DNA of 7,266 bases. Origin: Gammaproteobacteria bacterium (lineage in GTDB: Bacteria > Pseudomonadota > Gammaproteobacteria > Pseudomonadales > Azotimanducaceae). Position 1 is the stretch's first letter; each line of letters opens with the position of its first letter. The stretch lies in assembly GCA_002726925.1 (NCBI GenBank), contig PBTJ01000002.1, positions 11,808-19,073 of the forward strand. The letters are read 5' to 3'. Positions 1 to 6,966 of this stretch are shown here, one piece after another. The notes below the pieces were generated by a model. The model saw only the letters and a program-made list of their open reading frames with translations, had not been told where the DNA came from and did not search any database. The position numbers were made by a program, and so were the translations under genes.

Positions 1-13
1 GTGGTCTGTCAAG

Positions 14-42
14 TTGGGTTCTGATTGCGCTTTCGCTACAGT
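14..42 (+). promoter_or_regulatory. possible weak sigma-70 promoter ahead of the acyl-CoA synthetase gene
   Basis: TTGGGT at 14-19 and TACAGT at 37-42 are separated by 17 bases. They match the -35 and -10 consensus at three and four of six positions. Transcription would begin near 49, leaving a leader of about 45 bases before the GTG at 95. The rest of 1-94 shows no gene. The match is weak and could be chance; the true promoter may lie upstream of the window. Confidence 0.25.
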
Positions 43-75
43 TTAGCCAGTCATTACCGACATCGCCTAGGGTAG

Positions 76-85
76 AGGAAGGGAG
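76..85 (+). promoter_or_regulatory. ribosome binding site supporting the GTG start at 95
   Basis: The purine-rich stretch AGGAAGGGAG ends nine bases before the GTG at 95. It is the strongest Shine-Dalgarno-like sequence in the first 120 bases, and it decides the start codon because no ATG in this frame lies nearby. Confidence 0.6.
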
Positions 86-94
86 AGTTTTACT

Positions 95-1807
95 GTGTCA
101 GATCATCAATCAAGCCGAGCGGAGGTGCTGGCCACCCTGACCGCTGCGGGTCAGCCATTTGAACTTGTCGATAGCACCGTGTTTGGACGTGATTGTCGAT
201 TCTTCAAAAACGCACCGGCCACTCTGCGTGACCTATATTCTGACAACGCCAGCGATCTCGAGTTTTTAGTCTACGAAGATGAACGCCTGACCTATGCCGA
301 AGCCTACTCAAAGTCGGCGCAAATCGCTCACCTATTGATTCAGCAGTACGGTATTAACAAGGGCGACCGCGTAGCAATTTCCATGCGCAATTACCCAGAG
401 TGGGTGTTGTCCTTTATGGCGGTCACCTCCATTGGGGGTATTGCGGTAGCCATGAACTCCCTGTGGCGTCCCGATGAAATGGCCTATGGTCTGATCGACA
501 GCGGGGCCAAGGTGCTGCTGGCTGACGAGGAGCGACTGGCGCGATTTGCCCAGATCGAGAACACTCCGGAGAACACAGTCGACGTGCAGACCATTGCCAT
601 ACGCACTAGTGCCTACCCGAACAGCCCAGAGCTAAGCGTACTGTTGGAGCAGCAGGCCAACGCACATGGTGTGCTAGCGATGCCAGATCAGCGCCCCCAC
701 GCCGAGGACGATGCGACGATTTTGTACACCTCAGGCTCTACCGGACATCCAAAAGGCGTGGTGTCCTGTCATAAGAATATCTTGGCGGCGCTCATGAGCT
801 GGGAGCTGGATCAAACCTGCGCAATTGCCATGCTGCCGGAACCCCCGCCGCCGCCCCCGCAGCAGGCAGCAACACTGCTCGCGGTGCCGCTGTTCCACGC
901 CACAGGTTCCCACGCGGTGTATCTGGCCAGCTACCGCCATCAGCGCAAGATCGTCTCCATGTACAAGTGGGATGCCGCACTTGCTGCAGAGCTGATCGAA
1001 GTCGAAAAGATCAGCTCGTTTATCGCACCGGCAGCCATGACAGGCGATTTAGTACAGGAAGCGATCCGCACCCAACGCGACCTTGGCTCAATGGTCTCGG
1101 TGGGTGGTGGTGGCGCACCGCGTGCACCGGAACAGGTACGCAACATCGAAAAGTCATTTACCAACGCTCTGCCAAGCACCGGCTGGGGCATGACAGAAAC
1201 CAACGCCATTGGCACCGGCATTGGCGGCATGGACTATCTGGAGCACCCAGAAAGTTCCGGGCGCTGTAGCGCAGTGATGGAACTGAGCGTCATCGATGAC
1301 GACGGCAATGCAATGGCGGCAGGCGAGCGCGGCGAACTGCTGATCCGCGGAGCCGGGGTATTCCGTGGTTATTGGAACCGCCCGGAAGCCAACGAGGAAA
1401 CCTTCTTGACAGGCGGCTGGATGCGCACTGGTGATGTGGCTTATCTTGACGATGAAGGCTACCTCTACATCGTCGACCGCATTAAAGACCTGGTCATTCG
1501 CGGCGGCGAGAACATTGGCTGCGGTGAAGTAGAAGCTGCCTTGCTAGAGCATCCACTGGTGCAAGAAGCCTCTGTATATGCCCTCCCCGACCAGCGCTTG
1601 GGCGAAGAAGTAGGCACCACGCTTTATGTGTCATCTGAAATCACTGACGACGAGCTGTCCGGATTTCTGCAGCAGCGGCTGGCGAAGTTCAAAGTGCCGC
1701 GCTATGTCCACCAGCAGCAGGCCCCACTGCCACGCACCGCGTCAGGAAAAATTCTGAAACGAGATTTGCGCGAAGATGCCTGCAAGCGACTCGGCCTTGC
1801 CCAGTGA
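95..1807 (+). CDS. AMP-forming acyl-CoA synthetase (fatty-acid or other carboxylate CoA ligase)
   Basis: A 570-residue class I adenylate-forming enzyme that should convert a carboxylic acid, ATP and CoA to an acyl-CoA, AMP and pyrophosphate in the cytoplasm. All core motifs are visible. The P-loop is YTSGSTGHPKG at 211-221, the A5 motif TGWGMTET at 362-369, and Asp447 lies in TGD. The hinge region DRIKDLVIRGGENI spans 461-474 with Arg462, and the C-terminal PRTASGK motif carries the catalytic Lys552. Length is normal and the gene looks intact. Six consecutive prolines at 250-255 precede the PLFHATGSH stretch; as I recall, a proline-rich linker here also occurs in long-chain-type ligases of this family, so it need not be unusual. 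Substrate chain length or aromaticity cannot be read from the motifs. The GTG start has a good ribosome binding site. The stop overlaps the start of the esterase gene, so the two are probably cotranscribed and translationally coupled. Confidence 0.92.
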   Translation: MSDHQSSRAEVLATLTAAGQPFELVDSTVFGRDCRFFKNAPATLRDLYSDNASDLEFLVYEDERLTYAEAYSKSAQIAHLLIQQYGINKGDRVAISMRNYPEWVLSFMAVTSIGGIAVAMNSLWRPDEMAYGLIDSGAKVLLADEERLARFAQIENTPENTVDVQTIAIRTSAYPNSPELSVLLEQQANAHGVLAMPDQRPHAEDDATILYTSGSTGHPKGVVSCHKNILAALMSWELDQTCAIAMLPEPPPPPPQQAATLLAVPLFHATGSHAVYLASYRHQRKIVSMYKWDAALAAELIEVEKISSFIAPAAMTGDLVQEAIRTQRDLGSMVSVGGGGAPRAPEQVRNIEKSFTNALPSTGWGMTETNAIGTGIGGMDYLEHPESSGRCSAVMELSVIDDDGNAMAAGERGELLIRGAGVFRGYWNRPEANEETFLTGGWMRTGDVAYLDDEGYLYIVDRIKDLVIRGGENIGCGEVEAALLEHPLVQEASVYALPDQRLGEEVGTTLYVSSEITDDELSGFLQQRLAKFKVPRYVHQQQAPLPRTASGKILKRDLREDACKRLGLAQ

Positions 1808-3432
1808 GAGCCAGCGCCCTGCTGCTGATCTGCGGGCTATTGGTAGCCTGCGGTCAAGGAGGCCGAGAAAACGTGAATCAGTCCCTAGTTAAGGAAACCC
1901 GATCCGGCAGCGTGCAGGGCGCTTGGGCGGACAAAGCCGCAGGCATACAAGTCTTTCGCGGCGTACCTTTCGCCCAACCGCCAGTCGGTGAATTGCGCTG
2001 GCGCCCGCCGGCACCCATAAAACCCTGGCGCGATGTGAAAAGCGCCGAGCACTTTGGCCCCGCCTGCTATCAAGCGTTCAGCGAAGACGCCTTTGTATGG
2101 AGTCGCGGCACATTCAAGCGCAGCGAAGACTGTCTATATCTCAATATTTGGGCCGATGCTGAACCCGCGGAACCCTTGCCAGTCATGGTTTGGTTTCATG
2201 GTGGCGCCCATACCGGGGGCTTCGCCCACGTCGAACTGTTCGACGGCACTGCGCTGACTCGCAAGGGGGTCTTAGTGGTAACCGTCAACTACCGCCTTGG
2301 GCCCTGGGGATTTTTAGCGCACCCCGCGCTGAGCGCCGAATCCGACAAGCACAGCAGCGGCAACTTCGGGCTGCTGGATAAGATCGCTGCGTTGCAGTGG
2401 GTACAAGACAACATCCAAGCCTTTGGCGGTGATGCCGCCAACGTCACGATTTTCGGCCAGTCCGCTGGTTCCATGAGCGTCTGCGCGCTGATGGCGTCGC
2501 CCTTGGCGCAGGGTCTCTTTCACAAGGCCATAGGCCAATCTGCGGCCTGTTTTAATCGCTATGGTCGCGACCCCAGCGGCGAAGAGCGCGGTGCAATGCT
2601 CGCCGATTATTTGTTACCTGACACAGCAACAATCAGCGCCGAGGATCTGCGTGGCGTCAGCAATGATCAGCTTTTGAAAGCGTCTACCGACAGCGGCTGG
2701 GATCCGGGTAGCGGGCTGATCAGTGTCGATGGCTGGGTGCTGCCCGAGGCGCCGCAGACAACCTTTGCAAACGGCAAACAAACCAAAGTGCCGGTGTTAC
2801 TCGGCTCTCTTGCCAACGAAGGCATTGAGTTGCTGGCGCTGAATGCGAGTCTGACCGAGGCAGACTTTGATACCTACTTAGAAACTAAATTTGGCGAGCT
2901 CGCAGCGCCAATCAAACTGGCCTACGCCGCAGAACGATTGATCGGCCCAGGGCTTGCCCAACGTAGCATTGAAACCGATTTATTCATGGCACTGCCCATG
3001 CGCCAATGGGCGGAGTATCAAGCCGCTATTGACGCGCCTAGCTATCTGTACTTTATGGACTACATACCGCCGGCCTATCAGATTTATCGCGTCGATCAGC
3101 CAAACCTAGACCTGCCAGATGGCCCGCGCAGCGCTGGGGCCTACCACTCCGCGGACCTCGCCTTTGTCTTCAACAATGTGGGTAAGAGCGGCGACTTCTG
3201 GAACGATGACGACTTCACCATGGCTGATCGTATAAGTGACTACTGGACGAGCTTTGCCAAAACAGGCAACCCCAACCATGGCGAACACCCGAGTTGGGAG
3301 CCTTACGAAGCGCAGACCCACAATACAATGATGTTGAACCTAGCAGGAGAACAGCGGCCCGGCGCGCTGCGGGAAAAAATCGACTCGCTCGCCGGCGCCA
3401 AAAACGCGCTGACCGAACATCACAAGAACTAG
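1804..3432 (+). CDS. carboxylesterase type B family lipoprotein (serine esterase)
   Basis: A 542-residue alpha/beta-hydrolase of the carboxylesterase/cholinesterase (COesterase) family, expected to cleave carboxylic esters. The N-terminus is a short lipoprotein signal: a hydrophobic stretch from residue 5 ends in the lipobox LVAC with Cys16. The next residue is Gly rather than Asp, so outer-membrane sorting is plausible. The family motif EDCLYLNIW is at 108-116, and Cys88/Cys110 match the conserved disulfide, consistent with export. The oxyanion hole is HGGA at 132-135. The catalytic triad is Ser220 (GQSAG, 218-222), Glu339 (in LANEG) and His448 (in AYHSAD). Length is typical for the family. 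The GTG start lies inside the ligase stop (GTGA) with no clear ribosome binding site of its own, so translation probably depends on the upstream gene. That start gives a proper signal peptide, which supports it. The substrate is unknown; carboxylesterase is safer than a narrower name. Confidence 0.92.
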   Translation: MRASALLLICGLLVACGQGGRENVNQSLVKETRSGSVQGAWADKAAGIQVFRGVPFAQPPVGELRWRPPAPIKPWRDVKSAEHFGPACYQAFSEDAFVWSRGTFKRSEDCLYLNIWADAEPAEPLPVMVWFHGGAHTGGFAHVELFDGTALTRKGVLVVTVNYRLGPWGFLAHPALSAESDKHSSGNFGLLDKIAALQWVQDNIQAFGGDAANVTIFGQSAGSMSVCALMASPLAQGLFHKAIGQSAACFNRYGRDPSGEERGAMLADYLLPDTATISAEDLRGVSNDQLLKASTDSGWDPGSGLISVDGWVLPEAPQTTFANGKQTKVPVLLGSLANEGIELLALNASLTEADFDTYLETKFGELAAPIKLAYAAERLIGPGLAQRSIETDLFMALPMRQWAEYQAAIDAPSYLYFMDYIPPAYQIYRVDQPNLDLPDGPRSAGAYHSADLAFVFNNVGKSGDFWNDDDFTMADRISDYWTSFAKTGNPNHGEHPSWEPYEAQTHNTMMLNLAGEQRPGALREKIDSLAGAKNALTEHHKN

Positions 3433-3501
3433 ATCGCAGCCGTTGATCGGTCAATTACTTATAAAACTGTTAACTCTCGATTAGCACGGTAAACTCGCCT
3501 C
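3433..3501 (+). promoter_or_regulatory. intergenic gap with possible promoter for xseB-ispA
   Basis: This 69-base gap between the esterase and xseB is locally A+T-rich. TATAAA at 3460-3465 resembles a -10 box, but no convincing -35 box lies 16-18 bases upstream. TTGATC at 3443-3448 is too close, at 11 bases. TAAACT at 3490-3495 is a second candidate -10. I see no intrinsic terminator after the esterase gene. The gap and the change of function suggest a separate xseB-ispA unit, though read-through is possible. Confidence 0.3.
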
Positions 3502-3747
3502 ATGAGCACAAAAACAAGCACAAGCGATGACGAGCAATTGAGTTTTGAGGAAGCCATGGCGGAACTCGATGACCTCGTATCGCAGATGGAAGATGGCGAC
3601 CTCAGCCTCGACGACTCACTCAAAGCCTTTGAGCGCGGGGTCATGCTTACCCGCCAATGCCAGCAAGCGTTAAGCCAGGCGGAACTGCGGGTTAAAACCC
3701 TCACCGATGCCGACACTATCGAAGCGCTAAGTTCAGAGGACGCATGA
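3502..3747 (+). CDS. xseB: exodeoxyribonuclease VII small subunit
   Basis: An 81-residue protein matching the XseB family in length and sequence. The core runs from [14 protein letters not shown] (about residue 13) through the [13 protein letters not shown] stretch to [11 protein letters not shown] (about residue 66). The family forms a helical hairpin that binds several copies to the large subunit XseA, and the complex degrades single-stranded DNA from both ends in repair. XseA is not in this window, which is usual because xseA and xseB are commonly unlinked. The start is ATG 3502; upstream there is only a weak GGT, not a good Shine-Dalgarno sequence. The last codon and stop overlap the start of ispA by four bases (ATGA), the classic xseB-ispA coupling. 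Confidence 0.96.
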   Translation: MSTKTSTSDDEQLSFEEAMAELDDLVSQMEDGDLSLDDSLKAFERGVMLTRQCQQALSQAELRVKTLTDADTIEALSSEDA

Positions 3748-4625
3748 TCGACCCCTTTACGCGTGTCAATGACGCCATTGCCGACACCCTCGACACACTG
3801 CTCCCGCAACACTCCGACATCGCCCAACCCATGGTCGACGCCATGCGTCATGCGGTGTTGGGTGGCGGTAAGCGTATGCGCCCATTGATGGCCTGTGCTG
3901 CCTGCGAGGCGTTTAACGGCAGTTTCAAGTCGGCGTTACCCGCCGCGTGCAGCCTAGAATTTATTCACGCCTATTCACTAATCCACGACGACCTACCGGC
4001 CATGGACGACGACGAACTCCGTCACGGTCAGGCAGCAACCCACATTGCCTTTGGTGAGGCGAATGCGATTTTGGCAGGAGACAGCCTGCATTCTCTGGCT
4101 TTTCAATCTATTGCTGAAGCACCGGCGCTTAGCCACGCCGCGAAGCTACACTGTATTTCGCTGCTGTCTACGGCTGCGGGCTGGCCGGGTATGGCGGGCG
4201 GCCAGTGCTTGGATATCGCCGCCGAGGGCGAGGAGCTATCATTAGCGCGCCTTGAGGCATTGCACAGCGCTAAGACTGGCGCGCTGATCGAAGCATCCTT
4301 AGTGATAGGAGCTTATTGCGCGGAAGTGGCACCCGACAATCCTCGGCTCGCCTTGCTGCGCACCTTCGGCCAGCGTATCGGGCTGGCCTTTCAGATTGTC
4401 GATGACATTCTCGACGAAACCGAAAGCTCGGCTACCTTAGGCAAGCCCGCTGGCTCGGACCAAGCGTTACACAAAAACACCTTTCCCAAGCTCATGGGAC
4501 TGGAGGGCGCACGGCAGCGCGCGGAGTCCTTGCTGGCTGAGTCCTTAGCCTTGCTAAAGGAAGCCAACTTAGGCACTGAGCTGCTGACAAGTTTGGCGGA
4601 GCGCTCCGTTAAGCGCCGCCACTAG
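3744..4625 (+). CDS. ispA: (2E,6E)-farnesyl diphosphate synthase
   Basis: A 293-residue trans-prenyltransferase that condenses dimethylallyl and isopentenyl diphosphates to geranyl and then farnesyl diphosphate, feeding undecaprenyl-lipid, quinone and other isoprenoid synthesis. GGKRMRP near residue 40 binds isopentenyl diphosphate. The first aspartate-rich motif is DDLPAMD at 82-88. It has the two-residue insertion, and Tyr77 sits five residues upstream, both of which are marks of bacterial type II farnesyl synthases. The second motif is DDILD at 220-224, followed by GKPAGSD and a conserved K-T-(F/Y)-P segment. Length is normal. The extreme C-terminus (ERSVKRRH) is more basic than I expect for the family, but no catalytic part is lost. 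It overlaps xseB by four bases. The dxs gene that usually follows is absent; the gene instead converges on pgpA with only four bases between the stop codons. Confidence 0.95.
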   Translation: MIDPFTRVNDAIADTLDTLLPQHSDIAQPMVDAMRHAVLGGGKRMRPLMACAACEAFNGSFKSALPAACSLEFIHAYSLIHDDLPAMDDDELRHGQAATHIAFGEANAILAGDSLHSLAFQSIAEAPALSHAAKLHCISLLSTAAGWPGMAGGQCLDIAAEGEELSLARLEALHSAKTGALIEASLVIGAYCAEVAPDNPRLALLRTFGQRIGLAFQIVDDILDETESSATLGKPAGSDQALHKNTFPKLMGLEGARQRAESLLAESLALLKEANLGTELLTSLAERSVKRRH

Positions 4626-4629
4626 GCGG
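4616..4629. terminator. short hairpin between convergent ispA and pgpA ends (possible two-way terminator)
   Basis: CCGCC at 4616-4620 and GGCGG at 4625-4629 form a perfect five-base G+C stem with a four-base loop. The hairpin covers the ispA stop codon and ends one base before the pgpA stop. TTATAT follows on the plus strand, a poor U-tract; the minus strand has only CTTAA. It is the only hairpin candidate where two operons must end, so the position is right, but the stem is short. Confidence 0.3.
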
Positions 4630-5106
4630 TTATATCGACCAGTAGAAGGCCATTGGCCCCAGTACCGCCGCGCACAGTGCGCCAGCCAACAGATCATCCG
4701 CCATAATACCCAGTCCGTTATGCAGCCTACGATCGAGTATGCCAATGGGCCCAGGCTTAAATATATCCGCAAGGCGAAACAGCGCGAAGGCAGCCAGCGC
4801 CCACTCTAGCGATTGCGGCAGCCAAATCAGGGCCAGCCACATGCCTGCAACTTCGTCCGCGACGATTTGCGGCTCATCCTGTATGCCCAAGCGCGCGACT
4901 AAACGCTCGCATACCCACCAGCTGAGCAGAAAGTACACGACAACAATACCCAGCTGCACCGGCCATGACAGCGAACTCAAAAAGAACCACCAAAACACTA
5001 GGGCACCCAGCGAACCCCAAGTGCCCGGGGCAGGTCGCAGGAAACCCAGCCCTGCCGCGGTCAGCCACAGCACGGAGGGTTGCATGATGAGACGGGGCGT
5101 GAGCAT
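4630..5106 (-). CDS. pgpA: phosphatidylglycerophosphatase A
   Basis: A 158-residue inner-membrane enzyme that dephosphorylates phosphatidylglycerol phosphate to phosphatidylglycerol. Family motifs appear in order: GLGFLRPAPGTWGSLGAL at 19-36, DEPQIVADE at 77-85, FRLADIFKPGPIGILDR at 110-126 and GLGIMADDLLAG at 131-142. The acidic residues are those expected of this metal-dependent family. Hydrophobic stretches at about 33-65, 86-110 and 138-155 fit a multi-pass membrane protein. The start at 5106 lies three bases after the thiL stop; Met8 (5085) is an alternative. Neither has a strong ribosome binding site, so coupling to thiL is likely and the upstream start is preferred for its spacing. It is the last gene of the nusB-thiL-pgpA operon. 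Confidence 0.94.
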   Translation of the reverse strand: MLTPRLIMQPSVLWLTAAGLGFLRPAPGTWGSLGALVFWWFFLSSLSWPVQLGIVVVYFLLSWWVCERLVARLGIQDEPQIVADEVAGMWLALIWLPQSLEWALAAFALFRLADIFKPGPIGILDRRLHNGLGIMADDLLAGALCAAVLGPMAFYWSI

Positions 5107-5109
5107 GGC

Positions 5110-6021
5110 CTATTGGTCTGTGCCGAAATGATCAAAGCCATTGCTGGCGAGCGGCGCTCCATCCAGGGTCAGGCCCGGTTCAGCAGTCAGCATGCCAATG
5201 GTGTGGGCGCCAGGCAGGGGTTTATCACTGGCTACCAAAAGCTCGTAGTCGTCACCGCCAAACAAGGCGTCCTCCAAGGTGGCCCCTGCCGCTAAGGGGA
5301 TAGAGGCAGCCTGCAGGGCGGCACCACAGCCGCTAGCCGCGCATAAGTGCGCTAGGTCTTGGCTCAGCCCATCGGAAATATCTAGGCCCGCGCTCGCCGT
5401 TTCCACCATAGCCAATACATCGAAACGTGCCTGAGGCCGGTAATAGGCGGACTGCACTGGCGTCAGCACCGCTGGGTCAACCGGCAGCATTTGACCCGTT
5501 CGGACACACGCCGCTGCCGCGCCAAGGCGCCCTGTCACCGATAATTGCTGACCCGCTTGTCCTCCTGAGCGACGCAACAGGTATTGATGCTCGATCTCAC
5601 CGTGAGCGCTAACGGCAATATTCAGCGGACCTCGGGTCAAGTTGCCCCCGCAAACGTAGACCCCGAGATCCCGCGCGGCGTCGGCCATGCCACGAGCAAG
5701 CGAGACCACCCAAGCTGAGCCCAGCGCAAGCTGTGTATCATCAATCGACAGCGATACCAGACAGTAGCGGGGTGAGGCGCGCATTGCGGCAAGATCCGAA
5801 AACGACACCATCAGTGCGCGATAGCCAATCAGGTGCGCTGGGGCGGCGGCGGGAAAGTGCACATCTGGCAGCAGCGTGTCGATGGAAGCGACTTGAGCAA
5901 GACCCGGCGTGGTCTTGATGACCGCCGCGTCGTCGCCGGGACCCACGCTCACCCAGTCGCCTGTGGCGCGGTCGCCTAAGCCTTCAACGATAGCATCGAT
6001 TAAGGCAAATTCATTGCGCAT
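5110..6021 (-). CDS. thiL: thiamine-monophosphate kinase
   Basis: A 303-residue kinase of the PurM/ThiL (AIR synthase-like) fold that phosphorylates thiamine monophosphate with ATP to the cofactor thiamine diphosphate. Visible motifs are NEFALI at 3-8, GPGDDAAVI at 27-35, DTLLPDVHF at 48-56 and SDLAAM at 75-80. GGNLTRGPL follows at 125-133, DISDGLSQDL starts at 214, and GGDDYELL is at 255-262. Two positions differ from E. coli ThiL as I recall it: GGD is GGN here (Asn127), and the NLSD motif reads SFSD. The remaining aspartates are kept, so I expect an active enzyme. The start lies five bases after the nusB stop with no clear Shine-Dalgarno sequence, as expected for a coupled operon gene. The length is slightly short of the E. 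coli protein, with no broken region. Confidence 0.95.
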   Translation of the reverse strand: MRNEFALIDAIVEGLGDRATGDWVSVGPGDDAAVIKTTPGLAQVASIDTLLPDVHFPAAAPAHLIGYRALMVSFSDLAAMRASPRYCLVSLSIDDTQLALGSAWVVSLARGMADAARDLGVYVCGGNLTRGPLNIAVSAHGEIEHQYLLRRSGGQAGQQLSVTGRLGAAAACVRTGQMLPVDPAVLTPVQSAYYRPQARFDVLAMVETASAGLDISDGLSQDLAHLCAASGCGAALQAASIPLAAGATLEDALFGGDDYELLVASDKPLPGAHTIGMLTAEPGLTLDGAPLASNGFDHFGTDQ

Positions 6022-6026
6022 AGGTG

Positions 6027-6494
6027 CTAACGGCTCTGATTCGCCGCGACTTCAAGACTGCGGACATCTTGCGAGAGGCGATCCAGCACGCCATTGACGT
6101 ACTTGTAGGCGTCTTGGGCGCCAAAGGTTTTGGTGAGCTCGACATATTCGTTGATGACCACGGAATACGGCACGTCGATGCGATGGTTCAGTTCCGTGGC
6201 CGCGAGCCGAAGAATGCCGCGTTCCACCAGATCCAACTGTGTCGCAGAGCGATCCAGCAGCGGCTCCAGCTGGGCATCCAGCGTCTGGCAGTGACGCACC
6301 ATGAGCGTGAGGATGTCAGCGAAAAACTCCGCGTCAGCTTTATCCAGCGCCTTCTCACCGAACTCCCTGCGCAGCTGCAGCACCTCGGTTTGGCTAACCT
6401 GCCACTGATAGGCCGCTTGCGCCAGCGCTCGCCGCGCCTTGCGACGAGCCCACATATGGGTTTTGTTTTTCGGCGCAGCATTTTCTTCAGACAT
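6027..6494 (-). CDS. nusB: transcription antitermination factor NusB
   Basis: A 155-residue RNA-binding protein. With NusE (ribosomal protein S10) it binds boxA RNA and keeps RNA polymerase elongating through rRNA operons. The arginine-rich N-terminal segment ARRKARRALAQAAYQW (16-31) and the C-terminal block VERGILRLAATEL, then PYSVVINEYVELTKTFG and YKYVNGVLD, are diagnostic. I chose the ATG at 6494 over the in-frame ATG at 6512. AGGA at 6500-6503 (minus strand) lies five bases before 6494, whereas nothing resembling a ribosome binding site precedes 6512. The longer form would add only six residues. It follows ribD by 28 bases and precedes thiL by five, in the usual order, but with no ribH between ribD and nusB. 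Confidence 0.95.
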   Translation of the reverse strand: MSEENAAPKNKTHMWARRKARRALAQAAYQWQVSQTEVLQLRREFGEKALDKADAEFFADILTLMVRHCQTLDAQLEPLLDRSATQLDLVERGILRLAATELNHRIDVPYSVVINEYVELTKTFGAQDAYKYVNGVLDRLSQDVRSLEVAANQSR

Positions 6495-6499
6495 GGGGT

Positions 6500-6503
6500 T
6501 CCT
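6500..6503 (-). promoter_or_regulatory. ribosome binding site fixing the nusB start at 6494
   Basis: On the minus strand AGGA is followed by five bases and then ATG. This supports the shorter NusB over the start at 6512. Confidence 0.55.
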
Positions 6504-6522
6504 GTAACGCATTCGGCGCAGG

Positions 6523-6966
6523 TTACTGCGCGGGCTGCAACCGTAGCTGTAAATCTTCGCCGATCATACGATGTTCTACGACTTTCGCGCGTTGCGCGTC
6601 CGCCAAGTGCGGTAGCGCAAATTCAGCCAGCGGCAGAGTAGCACTGCCCATGGCCATGGGCGCGATATAGCATACCCACTCATCCCACAGCGGCGCTTCT
6701 TGCGCCGCGTGCAAAAAACTGCCGAGAATTTTGGGCCCCGCCTCGACCAGCACATTGTTACAGCCGCGCTGAGCCAAAACCTCGAGCAAACCCGCCAAAT
6801 TGCGCGGACCGCCGGCCAAGGGCAGATACTCCACGGCGCCCGGCGTCGTCTCCGCATAACTGGCACCTTCACCCAGACCATGCACAACCAAGGTGTGGTC
6901 AGAAAAAATCTGTCGATTGCTGGGCGCGCGCAGCGCGCTATCCAACACCACGCGCAGCGGCTGCTC
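6523..6966 (-). pseudogene. ribD: RibD reductase domain, 5' part missing at a sequence junction
   Basis: About 147 codons of the C-terminal reductase domain of the bifunctional riboflavin enzyme RibD, which reduces the ribosylamino-pyrimidine intermediate with NADPH. The stretch begins at QPLRVVLDSALR, the segment equivalent to QPIRIVIDSQNR in E. coli RibD. It continues to GCNNVLVEAGPKILGSFL and then YIAPMAMGS, and ends at the normal C-terminus with GEDLQLRL. The deaminase domain and the first third of the reductase domain should lie further along the minus strand. Beyond about 6966 the frame stays open to 7218, but the residues no longer resemble RibD: they are antisense to another coding sequence. 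The gene is therefore a 3' fragment as presented. Whether it is broken in the organism or only in this sequence cannot be told. A stand-alone RibD-C-type reductase is less likely because its own N-terminal segment is also missing. Confidence 0.82.

Noticed and set aside
842..859. Run of six proline codons inside the acyl-CoA synthetase, as a repeat expansion or insertion
   Set aside because: It lies in the loop before PLFHATGSH, where long-chain-type ligases of this family often have proline-rich linkers; the frame and motifs on both sides are intact.
3432..3448. GATC...GATC inverted repeat after the esterase stop as a terminator
   Set aside because: The stem is only four bases and no T-run follows.
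3459..3851. 130-codon minus-strand open frame over xseB and the ispA start
   Set aside because: It is antisense to two clearly recognised genes, is serine/arginine-rich and has no recognisable domain.
4739..5131. 130-codon plus-strand open frame opposite pgpA
   Set aside because: It is the antisense of well-conserved pgpA motifs; the composition is that of a shadow frame.
6024..6641. 205-codon plus-strand open frame opposite nusB
   Set aside because: NusB on the minus strand is unambiguous, and the plus frame has no family resemblance and spans two minus-strand genes.
6924..6938. GCGCGC inverted repeat close to the junction, as a possible recombination site
   Set aside because: It encodes part of a normal RibD segment, is only six bases with a three-base loop, and such runs are common in G+C-rich coding DNA.
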